Assembly (NCBI RefSeq): GCF_013085545.1
Contig: NZ_CP039543.1
Coordinates: 2,569,322-2,633,321, forward strand
DNA: 64,000 nt
DNA from: Oceanidesulfovibrio marinus
GTDB taxonomy: Bacteria; Desulfobacterota; Desulfovibrionia; Desulfovibrionales; Desulfovibrionaceae
Direction of reading: 5' to 3'
The translations under genes were made by a program, and so were the position numbers. The notes under the pieces are model-generated. The model did not search any database. It had not been told where the DNA came from and saw nothing but the letters and a program-made list of their open reading frames with translations. Position 1 is the first letter of the stretch. Each line of letters opens with the position of its first letter. Below, piece by piece: positions 8,197 through 17,420 of this stretch.

Positions 8197-9285
8197 TCAA
8201 AACGCATCCTCATCTTCAGTCATTAGAACCACAGGGTATGCCCTATCACTTCCACCACCGGTAAAAGCGCTAAAACAAACACGGTCATACATCTCCGGAA
8301 GATCGCCATAAACATTATTAAAGTGATAAAAGACGCGCTCATCAGTAGAATCCTCGGTAATAAAACCATGCGAATAAAATGTGTTATTTACATAACCTAC
8401 GCGCCTTCTAGCATCATAATAACACAGTTGATTGCAACGTTGGACCAGACCATCAGCAGTGAGCCTTTCATCAGGTTCCTTAGCAAGACAGGCAAGAACA
8501 ATATCAAACAGTTCATTGGCCAAAGGTGAAAACTGAGGATTCTTTGATAGAAAATCTGGTTTCTGCGGGGGGTCTGCTGCTAAAATATTTGGGACAGCTC
8601 TTAATCCCGTACCGTATGGTTTTTCACCACTTAGTAGTTCAAACAACAAAGCCCCAATTGCCCACACGTCCGATGGAGCTCCTGCCGCACGAGGATTTTC
8701 AACCATTTCTGGTGCCATATATGGTAAAGCACCGATCATTGTCTTTGAGCCAGTAATCGTCTCCTCACCACCGACTACTGCATCAGCCAACTCTTCTTCA
8801 GCCATTTTTGCAATTCCGAAGTCTGTAACCTTAAGAGCTGTGATACAATATGATCCAGCTACCATTATGTTGCTCGGCTTAATGTCACGATGCACAACAC
8901 CCACATGATGGGATGCTGCAAACCCCTTCGCCAAGCTGTGGATAATTTTAGCAGCTAAAAAGGGGTCAACATAGCGAAGTCTTCGCATAATTGCGGTTTG
9001 AAGGTCTGCACCTTCTATTAATTCTTCAACTAAAAACTGAGAACCATTTTCTTCAAAATAATCAAGTGTCTTTGCGACACAAGGATGTGTAACCTTAGCA
9101 CTCAGCGTCGCACTTCGCTGAAATCTTTTTTCACTTGAGTTATTTTTAGGTGTTTTAAGTGCAACAAACCTATCCATTGTACGATCGTGCGCTTTATAAA
9201 CAAATTGCATACCCCCTTCTCCAATTAAAGCATTTACCTGATAGCGACTGCATAGCACATCACCGGCATTCAGTTCTATAGTCAT
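8197..9285 (-). CDS. Serine/threonine protein kinase (Hanks type)
   Basis: A soluble 362-residue kinase. The kinase domain fills about residues 15-290: glycine loop GEGGMQFVY, ATP Lys44 in VALKTP, catalytic loop VVHRDIKPSNI (Asp134), DFG at 155-157, and PYMAPEM. All key residues are kept, so it should be active. The C-terminal ~75 residues are of no known domain and end in an acidic tail. There is no membrane segment, unlike PknB-type kinases. It overlaps the preceding kinase gene by four bases (ATGA) and is the last gene of a PP2C-kinase-kinase operon. Possible role: phosphorelay that senses infection or stress, judged only from the context. Confidence 0.9.
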   Translation of the reverse strand: MTIELNAGDVLCSRYQVNALIGEGGMQFVYKAHDRTMDRFVALKTPKNNSSEKRFQRSATLSAKVTHPCVAKTLDYFEENGSQFLVEELIEGADLQTAIMRRLRYVDPFLAAKIIHSLAKGFAASHHVGVVHRDIKPSNIMVAGSYCITALKVTDFGIAKMAEEELADAVVGGEETITGSKTMIGALPYMAPEMVENPRAAGAPSDVWAIGALLFELLSGEKPYGTGLRAVPNILAADPPQKPDFLSKNPQFSPLANELFDIVLACLAKEPDERLTADGLVQRCNQLCYYDARRRVGYVNNTFYSHGFITEDSTDERVFYHFNNVYGDLPEMYDRVCFSAFTGGGSDRAYPVVLMTEDEDAF

Positions 9286-10334
9286 AGAACGACCCCCGGA
9301 TGAGAAATATCAAAAGTCACGTGCACCCGTCCTTCAGTTTCAGGTCGACCAAATGATATCACGCATGCTCCAGGCAGAATCATGCCCTCTTCGGCATCGG
9401 TATTGTTTATCATTACATCACCTTCAAAGCTTTGTATCTTAAAATACAGTCCATCATAATGGATCCCAATCTTCCCTTTACTACCGGCCCTAACAGTGAC
9501 CCTAGGTCTATCTTCACCAAGAAAGTGAGATCCTCCATTAAGAATTAACAAAGCTCTATGTTTGTTGAACAGCAAGTGCCTTTCTATTAGATTTTTTACT
9601 TCAAGCATAGATGGTCGTGAAGATGGGTAAAATTCTAAAGTTCTATCCAGAATGGATTGCAGGTCACGGGGCAACAAGTTGGATGTTAAGTTAGAAAATA
9701 GAGTTAACTGGAAATCCCGAGATCTAAAGCGAGTAAGCTCTTCAGGCAAATCCCCCAAAGCGTAATACAGACAGGTTACTCCAAAAGCGTAAACATCGAT
9801 CGCTGGAGTAAAATCAAAAGTCGCATCTTGGTACAATTCGGGCGCAGCAAAACCTGGAGTTCCCCTAAATCCTCGAGTTGAGGAATCAACACCAAATTGT
9901 CTTGCAAGACCAAAATCAAATATTTTTAGAACCCCTTCACCATCAAACTTCATATTAAACGGTTTAATATCACGATGGATAAGCCCTGAATCGTGTATCT
10001 CACATAGCCCTGATGCAATTTGGTATATTGTTCGCAAGAAATGCTCTCTACACAAACCTTCTTCAGGATGTCGCAACTCCTCTCCAGGCAAGTATTCTTC
10101 GATTATAGCCACACCGTCATCAGCCTGTATTATGTCATATATTTCAACGACATGCTTCGACAAGACGCGCTTAAAAGCGCGAACTTCATCTAACAGTCTA
10201 TCAGCGAAAAAATCGTCCTGTATTATTTTTATAGCGACATTACGATTCAAATTACGGTCACGAAAAACGTGCACGTCCCCCATACCGCCCGAAAGAACCT
10301 GTCCTTGGGATTCGTATCTATCAGGGAGATTCAT
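9282..10334 (-). CDS. Serine/threonine protein kinase with FHA-like C-terminal domain
   Basis: A 350-residue protein. Kinase domain about 8-260: GGMGDVHV loop, Lys36 in VAIKII, IHRDIKPFN catalytic loop (Asp122), DFG at 140-142, and PGFAAPELY. The last ~85 residues (from HRALLILNGGSHFLGEDRP) resemble a divergent FHA-type beta domain, which would bind phosphothreonine, perhaps on the partner kinase or on itself; the fold assignment is uncertain. It lies two bases after the PP2C gene and overlaps the next kinase by four bases, so translation is coupled. No transmembrane segment is visible. Confidence 0.88.
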   Translation of the reverse strand: MNLPDRYESQGQVLSGGMGDVHVFRDRNLNRNVAIKIIQDDFFADRLLDEVRAFKRVLSKHVVEIYDIIQADDGVAIIEEYLPGEELRHPEEGLCREHFLRTIYQIASGLCEIHDSGLIHRDIKPFNMKFDGEGVLKIFDFGLARQFGVDSSTRGFRGTPGFAAPELYQDATFDFTPAIDVYAFGVTCLYYALGDLPEELTRFRSRDFQLTLFSNLTSNLLPRDLQSILDRTLEFYPSSRPSMLEVKNLIERHLLFNKHRALLILNGGSHFLGEDRPRVTVRAGSKGKIGIHYDGLYFKIQSFEGDVMINNTDAEEGMILPGACVISFGRPETEGRVHVTFDISHPGVVL

Positions 10335-10336
10335 AA

Positions 10337-11434
10337 TTAACCGGCCTCGCCTTCGTCGAACTCGATTTGTATTTGAATCACTTCATCATCATTATCATTA
10401 TTATCTGCCACATTGTTTCTATTCTCAGCGGAATTTTGGATTTTCTTCTTCTTAGACGTCTTCTTCTTATTTTTATCCTTGGAAGACTTCTCCGACTGAA
10501 CTTCTTTTTCTTTAGTTGTCGTATCATTCAGAATGGTATCTACAGAAAAAATGTAGCTTGAATTCCAAGTGCATATTTCGAAAGTTGTCATACTCATTGA
10601 TTTATAACCCTCTGTATTCGAAAAGGCAGGCGCATAGATTGCAGTTGCGTTATCTTTCCCCCCAATCCATTCAGAAAGGAGCAGCAATTTTTTTATACCA
10701 TCTTCTGTTGAAGTAGAATTCAACAATAGACTTTCCATGGTTGAAAAATCGACATTATATGCCCCGTCGGAAGCAAGAAGAATCCGATCACCATCCTTTA
10801 CTTTCGTTATATCAATTGGTGAGGTATCTAACTCCCCCTCCATTCCAATAAACTGGACCAAATGCTTGAATTCTGGCAGAGGCGCATCAATTTTGCGATC
10901 CATTTTGGCTAATTGACCATCGAGAGTATCATCAGAGCTTAGTTGAGTTAACGATTTCTCACTTTGCAAATACACCCGGCTGTCACCGTAGTTTACGATT
11001 TCTATTAAGCCGCTCCTATTGATACTCACAGCGGACAGTGTACATCCTCCTTTTCCTTCATACTTATCAAAAACTATTTTATTGGCATGATTGGCAGCTT
11101 TTTTCAGACAATCCGTCATATTACTATCTGATAATTCTATCACTCGAGCTGTAAACGAACTTATCGCCAAGGCCGCAACATTGGCTCCGTCCTTCAGTCC
11201 CCCAATACCATCGCATAACACCGCAACTTGGACGACGTCGGATAAACGCTCATTAGGAAAGAAAGTAAGCACAGCAGCTCTATCCTGATTGTCATTCCTA
11301 ACACTTCCTTTGGTTGTCCCTAAGGCTATTTGTCCTGGGGCTGTTACAGACCCCTTTTCTTTGCAAGTTCTTAGCATCCAATAATATATAGAGCTTTGAA
11401 CCGCTGCACGATAAGTATCCATAGAAAATCTCAC
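10337..11434 (-). CDS. PP2C-family protein phosphatase
   Basis: A 365-residue PPM/PP2C phosphatase, first gene of the kinase operon. Metal-binding motifs are all present: RNDNQDR (Asp51), LCDGIGGLKDG (Asp75), NYGDSRVYL, LLASDGAYN and GGKDNATAI, so it should remove phosphate from Ser/Thr, most simply to reverse the two kinases encoded next to it. The C-terminal ~70 residues are a charged low-complexity tail, first Lys-rich then Asn/Asp/Glu-rich. PP2C genes paired with kinases occur in the TerY-phosphorylation triad and other mobile-island systems; no TerY (VWA) gene is here. The promoter should lie in 11435-11577. Confidence 0.9.
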   Translation of the reverse strand: MRFSMDTYRAAVQSSIYYWMLRTCKEKGSVTAPGQIALGTTKGSVRNDNQDRAAVLTFFPNERLSDVVQVAVLCDGIGGLKDGANVAALAISSFTARVIELSDSNMTDCLKKAANHANKIVFDKYEGKGGCTLSAVSINRSGLIEIVNYGDSRVYLQSEKSLTQLSSDDTLDGQLAKMDRKIDAPLPEFKHLVQFIGMEGELDTSPIDITKVKDGDRILLASDGAYNVDFSTMESLLLNSTSTEDGIKKLLLLSEWIGGKDNATAIYAPAFSNTEGYKSMSMTTFEICTWNSSYIFSVDTILNDTTTKEKEVQSEKSSKDKNKKKTSKKKKIQNSAENRNNVADNNDNDDEVIQIQIEFDEGEAG

Positions 11435-11577
11435 TAACTAGATAAAAATTATTGAAGTAAATAGACAGCTATTTGTCTGCACAAAAACACTTAAAGAGTC
11501 GGTGGTTAACAGGAATTACCCAAGCTACCCGCTCCTAGGAACCATCGCTGGCCCCTCGGTGACTATAATTCATAATA

Positions 11578-12440
11578 GATGACATCTCAAAAATCAGACC
11601 AGCTAGTTCTCTAAAAATTCTCTTGTTTTTGCGTCCGTTTTATCCGATCCGGTCCACATGGACCTGACAAACAAGCAGTGGGAACGCACCGCGCCCTTGA
11701 TCCCGCCGGCCAAAGGTGGGCAAGGCGGCAAATGCCTGCCGCCGAGCCCCTCCGCGCGAGGTGCTCGACGGCATCCTCTGGATACTCAGAACCGGCGCGC
11801 ATTGAAAGGACTTACCGGATCGGTATCCACCATACCAGTCCTGCCATCGCCGGTTCCAGCGTTGGCGCAAGGACGGGGTTTTCGAGCGCATCCTGGCTGT
11901 TCTGGCCGAAAATCTACGCGACCGAGGCGGCATCGATCTGCGCGAGGCCTTCATTGACGGGACATTCGCTCCGGCAAAAAAGGGGACGCTGCCGTGGGCA
12001 AAACCAAGCGGGGCAAAGGCAGCAAGATCATGGCAGTGGCAGACGCTTCTGGTCTTCCTGTCTCCGTGCACGTGGTCAGCGCTTCGCCGCATGAAGTGAC
12101 GCTGGTCGACCAGACCCTCGATGCCGGATTTACCAACGAAGTGCCTGCCCGCCTGCTTAGTGACAATGAGTACGGCAGCGACGGGCTTGATGAGTGGTTG
12201 CGTGAAGGTTGGGGAACCGAGATGATCGCCCCACACAGACGGGGGAGGAAAAGGACCAAGACGCAGGACGGCAGACCGCTTCGCCGTTACCGGAGACGAT
12301 GGAAGGTCGAGCGTCTCTTCGCCTGGCTGCAGAACTTCAGGCGTCTGGCTGTTCGCTACGAATTCCATGCTGAAAACTTCCTGGCCTTCGTTCAACTCAG
12401 GTGCATCGTCATTCTGGTGAGGCAATTTTGAGATGGCTTC
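11578..12440 (+). mobile_element. IS5-family (IS427-like) insertion sequence, inactive
   Basis: Terminal inverted repeats (GATGACATCTCAAAA at left, the complement of GAAGCCATCTCAAAA at right; 13 of 15 match) bound 863 bp, with a TA dinucleotide duplicated on both sides, as usual for this group. It sits between the PP2C promoter and the GHKL gene. The transposase is broken. Confidence 0.85.
11658..12431 (+). pseudogene. IS5-family transposase, frameshifted with an internal stop
   Basis: The start MDLTNKQWERTAPLIPPAKG is the normal N-terminus of IS5/IS427 transposases. Homology moves to another frame near 11755 (EVLDGILWILRTGAH), meets a TGA at about 11806, continues there (KDLPDRYPPYQSCHRRF, then [17 protein letters not shown]), and returns to the first frame at about 11994 with a DDE C-terminal half ([23 protein letters not shown]). 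IS5-group elements can use one programmed frameshift, but the in-frame stop points to decay. Confidence 0.85.
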
Positions 12441-12490
12441 TATACCCAGCGCATCAAGCACAAGCCCTGCGAACCATCCTCACCAAGAGG

Positions 12491-14461
12491 TTATTTATAA
12501 TTGAGTTTATTGATAAAAACTCTGTTCCGGGCATGGGCCATTTCGAGTAGGTTTTCATAGTTCATTACCTCTAGAAACAACCTGCTCTCGAGAAATACTG
12601 CATGATACGACCTCGAATCTGGGCGCTTTTTCAAGCTATGCCTACGTATCATGGTATTTTTAAAATAGTTATTATGCACATCACACAAAACAAGTCCAAA
12701 ATATTGAGTATTATCTGATACGTTGATTCGTTTTCCATCGCTATGGGTCAATTTCCCATCCATAATCCTTTCGACATACTGCACTAATTGTCTAACGGGG
12801 TCATTCTCCTCAGAAAGAGGTTCGCTTGTCCTTTTCAATTCAATAATAAGGACATTATGCTCAGCACCAATTGGATCCTTGTAGGCGGCAAAAATATCAT
12901 ATCGCTTGTCTTGCGCTTCATATTTATTACATGCAATCTGATACTCTTTCATATCAGACGCAACGTAATCATACACCGCGTATCTATCGTCAATAAGCCA
13001 AAGATTGTGGTTAAAGTAACCGCCCGAGTGGTCTTCGCTACTTGTCTTAGACGGAAAAAGGAGATCATGAAGAATCTTTTCTGGCTGGTATTTCTCGTCA
13101 TCCCTTTTCTGAAGAAGCTTATCGTACAATCCTAGGACAAAGTCTCGATACTTAACATACGAGACAAGCGGAGCATGATTAAGTTTCATCCCTTCTTCAA
13201 GCTTTACTAGAGATTCCTCCCGAAACTCCTCAAAATTTGGGATTTCGTTAGATTCGTACTTTTTGGTGATAATCTTAACGTAGTTAAAACTTTCGACCTG
13301 CTTCTCTGCAAACCGCTTGACATAGGCCTCCTTCACGACTTTTACATCATCCCCAAGCTTTAACTCTTTTTTGACCTGAACATCCTCCTCCAGAAATGCT
13401 AAATGTGGAAGGTCCTCAAAGACTTTCTGGATGAGGTTCTCCTGAATACTTTCCAGGCGCTCTATGCTTGCATGTGAATATGATCTGGCTTTTTCTACCA
13501 CGCCTTCATAAATGCTTTCCAGGTCTGGCTCCCCTTCGGCAAGTGACTTAGTTCTAGGGATATTGAAGTCTGTTCTCTGATGATTAAGCTTTTCGTCGAG
13601 ATAATCAGAAATAACAACTGTATTCAGATAAAATTTGTCGTCATGTTCACCGATCTTACCTCCTGGCAAAAAGCTCAATACCTGTTCTTTCACACTTCTG
13701 CCATCTGCTGATAAAATGACTTTGTGGGTAGATCGGTGAGGCGTCCGATTCTTTAAATGGTATATATCAAACTTACTTGCACCAACAAGTATAGGCTCAT
13801 CACGGGATACATCTTTGACACTTTCATCCAAATAATAATCGCCATCATCTACTATTTTAATTCTTATATTTTTCACTGACAACAACGAAGGGATAAAATG
13901 CTGTGTAATGTCGTTCTTTATTGTATCATGAGGAATTTTTAAAAAGCTGTTACTCAGAGGAATTACCCCTTCAAGAGTTATTGAAGTTTTAACTTCTCCG
14001 TCTTCAGTCTCTTCAGCTTCCACATTTTGGAGGTCATAGAAATTGTCTTCTGTGACAACCTTATCGATTAAAAAGGTTTTACCGCTCTCTTGATAGGTGC
14101 TTTTAATCGCAACACGTGAAAAGGCCGCAAAGAATGCCAGCCTCCCTATCCCTTTGCAATTAAACTCCCTCTTCTTATATTCTGAAAAAAGTTGTCCGAA
14201 TGAACCCATATTCTCTTTCGTAAAGCCTATACCATTGTCAATGATCCTAACGCCAACAATGCGCTTAGGGGCCATCTCATTTTCATCTCGGATGAATTCG
14301 ACACTGATTATACCATGATCTCGCCCAGCCAACTGAATCGCCTGAATTGAATTGTGAATAGCCTCATATACAGGTAACAACGGTTTCTTTTGAACTTCCG
14401 GTCCTGCTAGTTGAGCAACTGCATTCCTGAAATTTAACAGCTGTGATTCGGATGCTAACAT
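12491..14461 (-). CDS. GHKL ATPase with C-terminal PD-(D/E)XK nuclease-like domain
   Basis: A 656-residue protein I cannot assign to a named family. The N-terminus is a Hsp90/MutL/MORC-type GHKL ATPase: N-box EAIHNSIQA (Glu33, Asn37), DNGIGF (75-80) and CKGIGR (102-107). The middle (about 200-480) has no recognised domain and includes likely coiled-coil stretches. Near the C-terminus, RYDIF (Asp522), IIELKR (Glu541, Lys543) and a Gln in RQLVQYVERI match the D...ExK...Q order of PD-(D/E)XK nucleases. ATP-driven dimer closure controlling a nuclease would fit an anti-phage or anti-plasmid effector; this is inference. The gene is AT-rich and stands alone between two ISs in the mobile element. Confidence 0.75.
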   Translation of the reverse strand: MLASESQLLNFRNAVAQLAGPEVQKKPLLPVYEAIHNSIQAIQLAGRDHGIISVEFIRDENEMAPKRIVGVRIIDNGIGFTKENMGSFGQLFSEYKKREFNCKGIGRLAFFAAFSRVAIKSTYQESGKTFLIDKVVTEDNFYDLQNVEAEETEDGEVKTSITLEGVIPLSNSFLKIPHDTIKNDITQHFIPSLLSVKNIRIKIVDDGDYYLDESVKDVSRDEPILVGASKFDIYHLKNRTPHRSTHKVILSADGRSVKEQVLSFLPGGKIGEHDDKFYLNTVVISDYLDEKLNHQRTDFNIPRTKSLAEGEPDLESIYEGVVEKARSYSHASIERLESIQENLIQKVFEDLPHLAFLEEDVQVKKELKLGDDVKVVKEAYVKRFAEKQVESFNYVKIITKKYESNEIPNFEEFREESLVKLEEGMKLNHAPLVSYVKYRDFVLGLYDKLLQKRDDEKYQPEKILHDLLFPSKTSSEDHSGGYFNHNLWLIDDRYAVYDYVASDMKEYQIACNKYEAQDKRYDIFAAYKDPIGAEHNVLIIELKRTSEPLSEENDPVRQLVQYVERIMDGKLTHSDGKRINVSDNTQYFGLVLCDVHNNYFKNTMIRRHSLKKRPDSRSYHAVFLESRLFLEVMNYENLLEMAHARNRVFINKLNYK

Positions 14462-14833
14462 AACGCTACCTGTTACGCTCCCTCGAATGGTTCAACATAC
14501 AACATAAATTTATGCGCCCTGAAGACTGGCCGTCCTGTTCAGCTCTCAACAATCCAGCTGCCCGCACTAACCATTCAGTCCCAAAACATCTTTAATTATT
14601 ATCAGAAATTGAGTACATAAGAAGATCCAAATGAGTTTTAGAGGCTTTAGTTTAACTTACCCATATCCACGCAAACAAGCAAATAAATATGGAGTTCTGA
14701 TCGATGCGATCAAACAAGCCAGGGAGCCCCGATAGCTTTCACTGTACATTGCTAGACACATCCAATGACTTATAGCGCCAACTTTGTCCCAATCCAACCT
14801 TAGGGCCGTGACTAAGAAGTGGTCCCGGTTGGC
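14462..14833. other. Upstream region of the GHKL gene
   Basis: AT-rich stretch of about 370 bases between the GHKL start and the IS3 remnant. It should hold the GHKL promoter; no gene was seen. Confidence 0.5.
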
Positions 14834-14877
14834 TGGACAGGTTCGCGGCCTTGCTAAGGTGGAGTCCTGTGATTCGG

Positions 14878-15785
14878 TCATGCCCGCGTTGAGGGCCAGC
14901 AGAGGGAGGAAGCACGCCTCCCTCCCTCTGCGCGTTCAGCCCGATATATGTCCATCGGCTGCTGTCCGTCAAAAGTCGAATGCGGCCGACGCCAGTTGCA
15001 GAAATGAAACCAATCGCTCAAGGCTTTTCTGGTTTGGCTTCCGGTCTCGAACTCGCGCAGATAGACGCATTCCCACTTCAGTGAACGCCACAGTCGTTCG
15101 ATGAAGACGTTATCCATCCAGCGTCCTTTTTGGCCATCCATCGAGATGCGCACGCCAGCCTCGCGAAGCTTACGGGTGAACGCATAGCTTGTGAACTGTG
15201 CGTTCTGGTCCGTGTTGAAGATCTGCGGCGCGCCGTAGCGATTCAGGGCATCGTCCAACGCTGTCACACAGAAATCAGCGTCCAAAGTGTTCGAAAGCCG
15301 CCACGACAATACCGCGGGGCTGTGCCAATACATGATTGCGACTAGATACAAGCAGCCGCGTTTCATGGGGATATACGTTATATCCGCACACTAGACATGG
15401 TCGGGGTCAGCCACGGACACGTTCCGCAACAAGTACGGAAACACCGCATGCACCGGATGCGGCTGCGACGTCTTGGGCTTGCAGAACACGGCCTGCAACC
15501 CCATCTTTTGCATCAACCGCCTGAACCCCCGACGTCCGACCGCGTGGCCACAATTGACGAGATGCCTTGTCATCTGTCTGGAGCCGAAAAACGGGCCTGG
15601 AGGAAGATATCGTGATCTGCCGCATCAGCGCCAGGTTGAAAGCGCTCTCGCCTTTGGGCCGGTAGTAGTAGGTCGACCGGCGTAGCCCGAGCAGTACACA
15701 CTGGCGGCTGATACTGAGCCGCGGATAGCCGGCTTCGACCATCCGATGCCTCCGCTCACAGCTCTCTTCCGAGCGAAGGGCCGCT
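14878..15785 (-). pseudogene. IS3-family transposase OrfB (DDE), broken in at least two places
   Basis: Pieces of one integrase-core transposase lie in different frames: YPRLSISRQCVLLGL with STYYYRPKGESA at 15600-15760, TRHLVNCGHAVGRRGFRRLM at about 15510-15570, and from 15366 the DDE domain (YLVAIMYWHS, IFNTDQNAQFTS, MDNVFIERLWRSLKWE) ending near 14878. The joins need a frameshift near 15580 and another change near 15390. It cannot encode a working enzyme. Confidence 0.82.
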
Positions 15786-16043
15786 CTAAAAATCGTTTTC
15801 CACCGTGAGCTGCCCGGTCTTGACGTGCAGTTCCTTGATTTCCGTCTCGCTATTTTTGGCCTTCGTCTTGCCCTTGCCAAACGTATCGGCCATACCATCG
15901 ATCGCCTGACGCTTCCAGGCGGCGATCATGTTCGAATGCACGTCGTACTTGCTAGACAGTTCGGCCAGCGTCATCTCGCCGGACAACGCCTCAAGAGCTA
16001 CCTTGGCTTTGAACTCAGGAGAAAAACGTCTTCTCTTGGCCAT
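15786..16043 (-). CDS. IS3-family transposase OrfA
   Basis: An 85-residue HTH protein: RRRFSPEFKAKVALEALSG with the ELSSKYDVHSNMIAAWKRQ helix-turn-helix is the standard OrfA of this IS3 branch, which binds the IS ends. Full length is normally about 90-100 residues with an overlap into orfB; here the partner frame is broken, so the protein has no catalytic partner in this copy. Confidence 0.8.
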   Translation of the reverse strand: MAKRRRFSPEFKAKVALEALSGEMTLAELSSKYDVHSNMIAAWKRQAIDGMADTFGKGKTKAKNSETEIKELHVKTGQLTVENDF

Positions 16044-16108
16044 CCCAGGTCGTCCTCCTTGTCAGTGAACTCCACCTTAACGACCTATCCTGAACTGAGA
16101 TGGATATA

Positions 16109-17281
16109 ACCTGACACCTGGGCCACCAAAAGGTTGTGGTCATGCCGTCCCTGGCTGGGTATCGATGGAGTTGCGAAGCTTCACGAACCCTTTCGAGGAG
16201 AACGCCATGACCACGAAACGCAAAGTAGCACGAAGGAAGATGAGTCTGCTAGAGCTGGCCACTGAATTGGGCAACGTCAGCAAAGCGTGCAAAATCATGG
16301 GCTATTCCAGGCAGCAGTTCTACGAGATCCGGCGCAACTACCAGACCTTCGGCGCCGAAGGTCTATTGGACCGCCTGCCCGGGCCGCGAGGCCCGCACCC
16401 CAACCGCGTCGACGAGGCTGTCGAGCAGGCCATCCTCGACTACTGCTTGGCTCACCCCACGCACGGGCCGCTCCGCGTCGCCCAACAGCTTGTCCTGCAA
16501 GGCGTCCAGGTCAGCTCCGGCGGTGTCCGCGGCGTCTGGAGCCGGCACGGCTTGCTCACACGCCACGAGCGGTTGCTGCGGCTGGAGAAGAGCGTGCGAG
16601 AGCAGCGTTTGGAGCTCTCGGACGAACAAATCCGCGTCCTGGAGCGCTTCAGTCCCGAGTTTCGCGACCGGCACATCGAGACGCGTCACACCGGCGACCT
16701 CGTGGCCGTGGACACCTTCTTCGTGGGCACGCTCAAGGGCGTTGGACGCGTGTATTTGCAGTCGGTTATCGACTGCCACAGCCGCTATGCCTGGGGCCGA
16801 CTCTACACCACCAAGTTGCCGGTTACCGCGGTTCACGTGCTCAATGAGGACGTGCTGCCGTTCTTCGAGGAGCACATCGCGCGCATTTCGACGATTCTCT
16901 CGGACAACGGTCGCGAGTTCTGCGGTCGCCCGGACAAGCATCCGTACGAATTGTTCTTGCAATTAGAAGGGATTGAGCACCGGACAACGCAGGTTCGCCG
17001 GCCGCAGAGCAACGGCTTTGTGGAGCGGTTGCATCGGACATTGCTCGACGAGCATTTCCGCATCAAGGGCCGCGAGAAGTGGTACGAATCGGTGGAGGAA
17101 ATGCAAGAGGATCTGGACAGTTACCTGAACCACTACAACCGGGAACGCACCCATCAGGGCCGCGGCATGGACGGCCGAGTGCCCTACCAAGCGTTCCTGG
17201 ACGGCATCGTAATCGACGAAGCAGAGGTAGAAAAAGAAGAAGCAGCGTAGCCATCACCCCGCCAGGGGCGGAGTGTCAGGT
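16109..17281 (+). mobile_element. IS481-family insertion sequence
   Basis: Short inverted ends ACCTGACAC (16109) and GTGTCAGGT (17273-17281) enclose a single full-length transposase gene. No clear target duplication was seen. The element is directly next to the IS3 remnant. Confidence 0.75.
16207..17250 (+). CDS. IS481-family transposase
   Basis: A 347-residue transposase that looks intact. An N-terminal HTH (LATELGNVSKACKIMGYSRQ) is followed by a second HTH region and an rve-type catalytic core with D-D-E residues: Asp in LVAVDTFFVG, Asp in LSDNGREFCG, and Glu in SNGFVERLHRTLL. The chosen ATG has GAGGAG eight bases upstream; a longer frame begins at 16165 without such a site. It probably mobilizes only its own IS. 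Confidence 0.92.
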   Translation: MTTKRKVARRKMSLLELATELGNVSKACKIMGYSRQQFYEIRRNYQTFGAEGLLDRLPGPRGPHPNRVDEAVEQAILDYCLAHPTHGPLRVAQQLVLQGVQVSSGGVRGVWSRHGLLTRHERLLRLEKSVREQRLELSDEQIRVLERFSPEFRDRHIETRHTGDLVAVDTFFVGTLKGVGRVYLQSVIDCHSRYAWGRLYTTKLPVTAVHVLNEDVLPFFEEHIARISTILSDNGREFCGRPDKHPYELFLQLEGIEHRTTQVRRPQSNGFVERLHRTLLDEHFRIKGREKWYESVEEMQEDLDSYLNHYNRERTHQGRGMDGRVPYQAFLDGIVIDEAEVEKEEAA

Positions 17282-17338
17282 GAATACTATCTCTGTACAC
17301 CTATCCCAAAAAACCGCACTCACTTCTCTCTAATGTAT

Positions 17339-17390
17339 TAACCGCTCATGGATGCCATAAATATGCACTTTGGCAGGGCATGAGCGGTTA
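17339..17390. repeat. 52-nt two-step hairpin beside the mob cassette
   Basis: A perfect 12-bp outer stem (TAACCGCTCATG / CATGAGCGGTTA) encloses a 5-bp inner stem (TGCCA / TGGCA). It lies 30 bases past the end of the minus-strand mob operon and just after the IS481 end. It may be a terminator without a strong T tract, a single-strand feature of the mobile element, or a recombination site. Confidence 0.6.
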
Positions 17391-17420
17391 TTCTTATCTG
17401 CATAGAATGGGTGACGTTTG

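Larger units (their letters stand above)
14834..16091 (-). mobile_element. IS3-family insertion sequence remnant
   Basis: An 11-bp inverted repeat TAAGGTGGAGT (14855-14865, complement 16069-16079) marks the ends; the outer limits are approximate. OrfA (15786-16043) and a broken orfB lie on the minus strand. It abuts the IS481 element to the right. Confidence 0.75.

Noticed and set aside
12432..12490. Extra coding sequence between the IS5 element and the GHKL gene
   Set aside because: Too short and without features; likely the sequence split by the IS insertion.
17339..17390. Integron attC site
   Set aside because: The hairpin lacks the GTTRRRY / RYYYAAC core pair and there is no integron integrase or cassette array.
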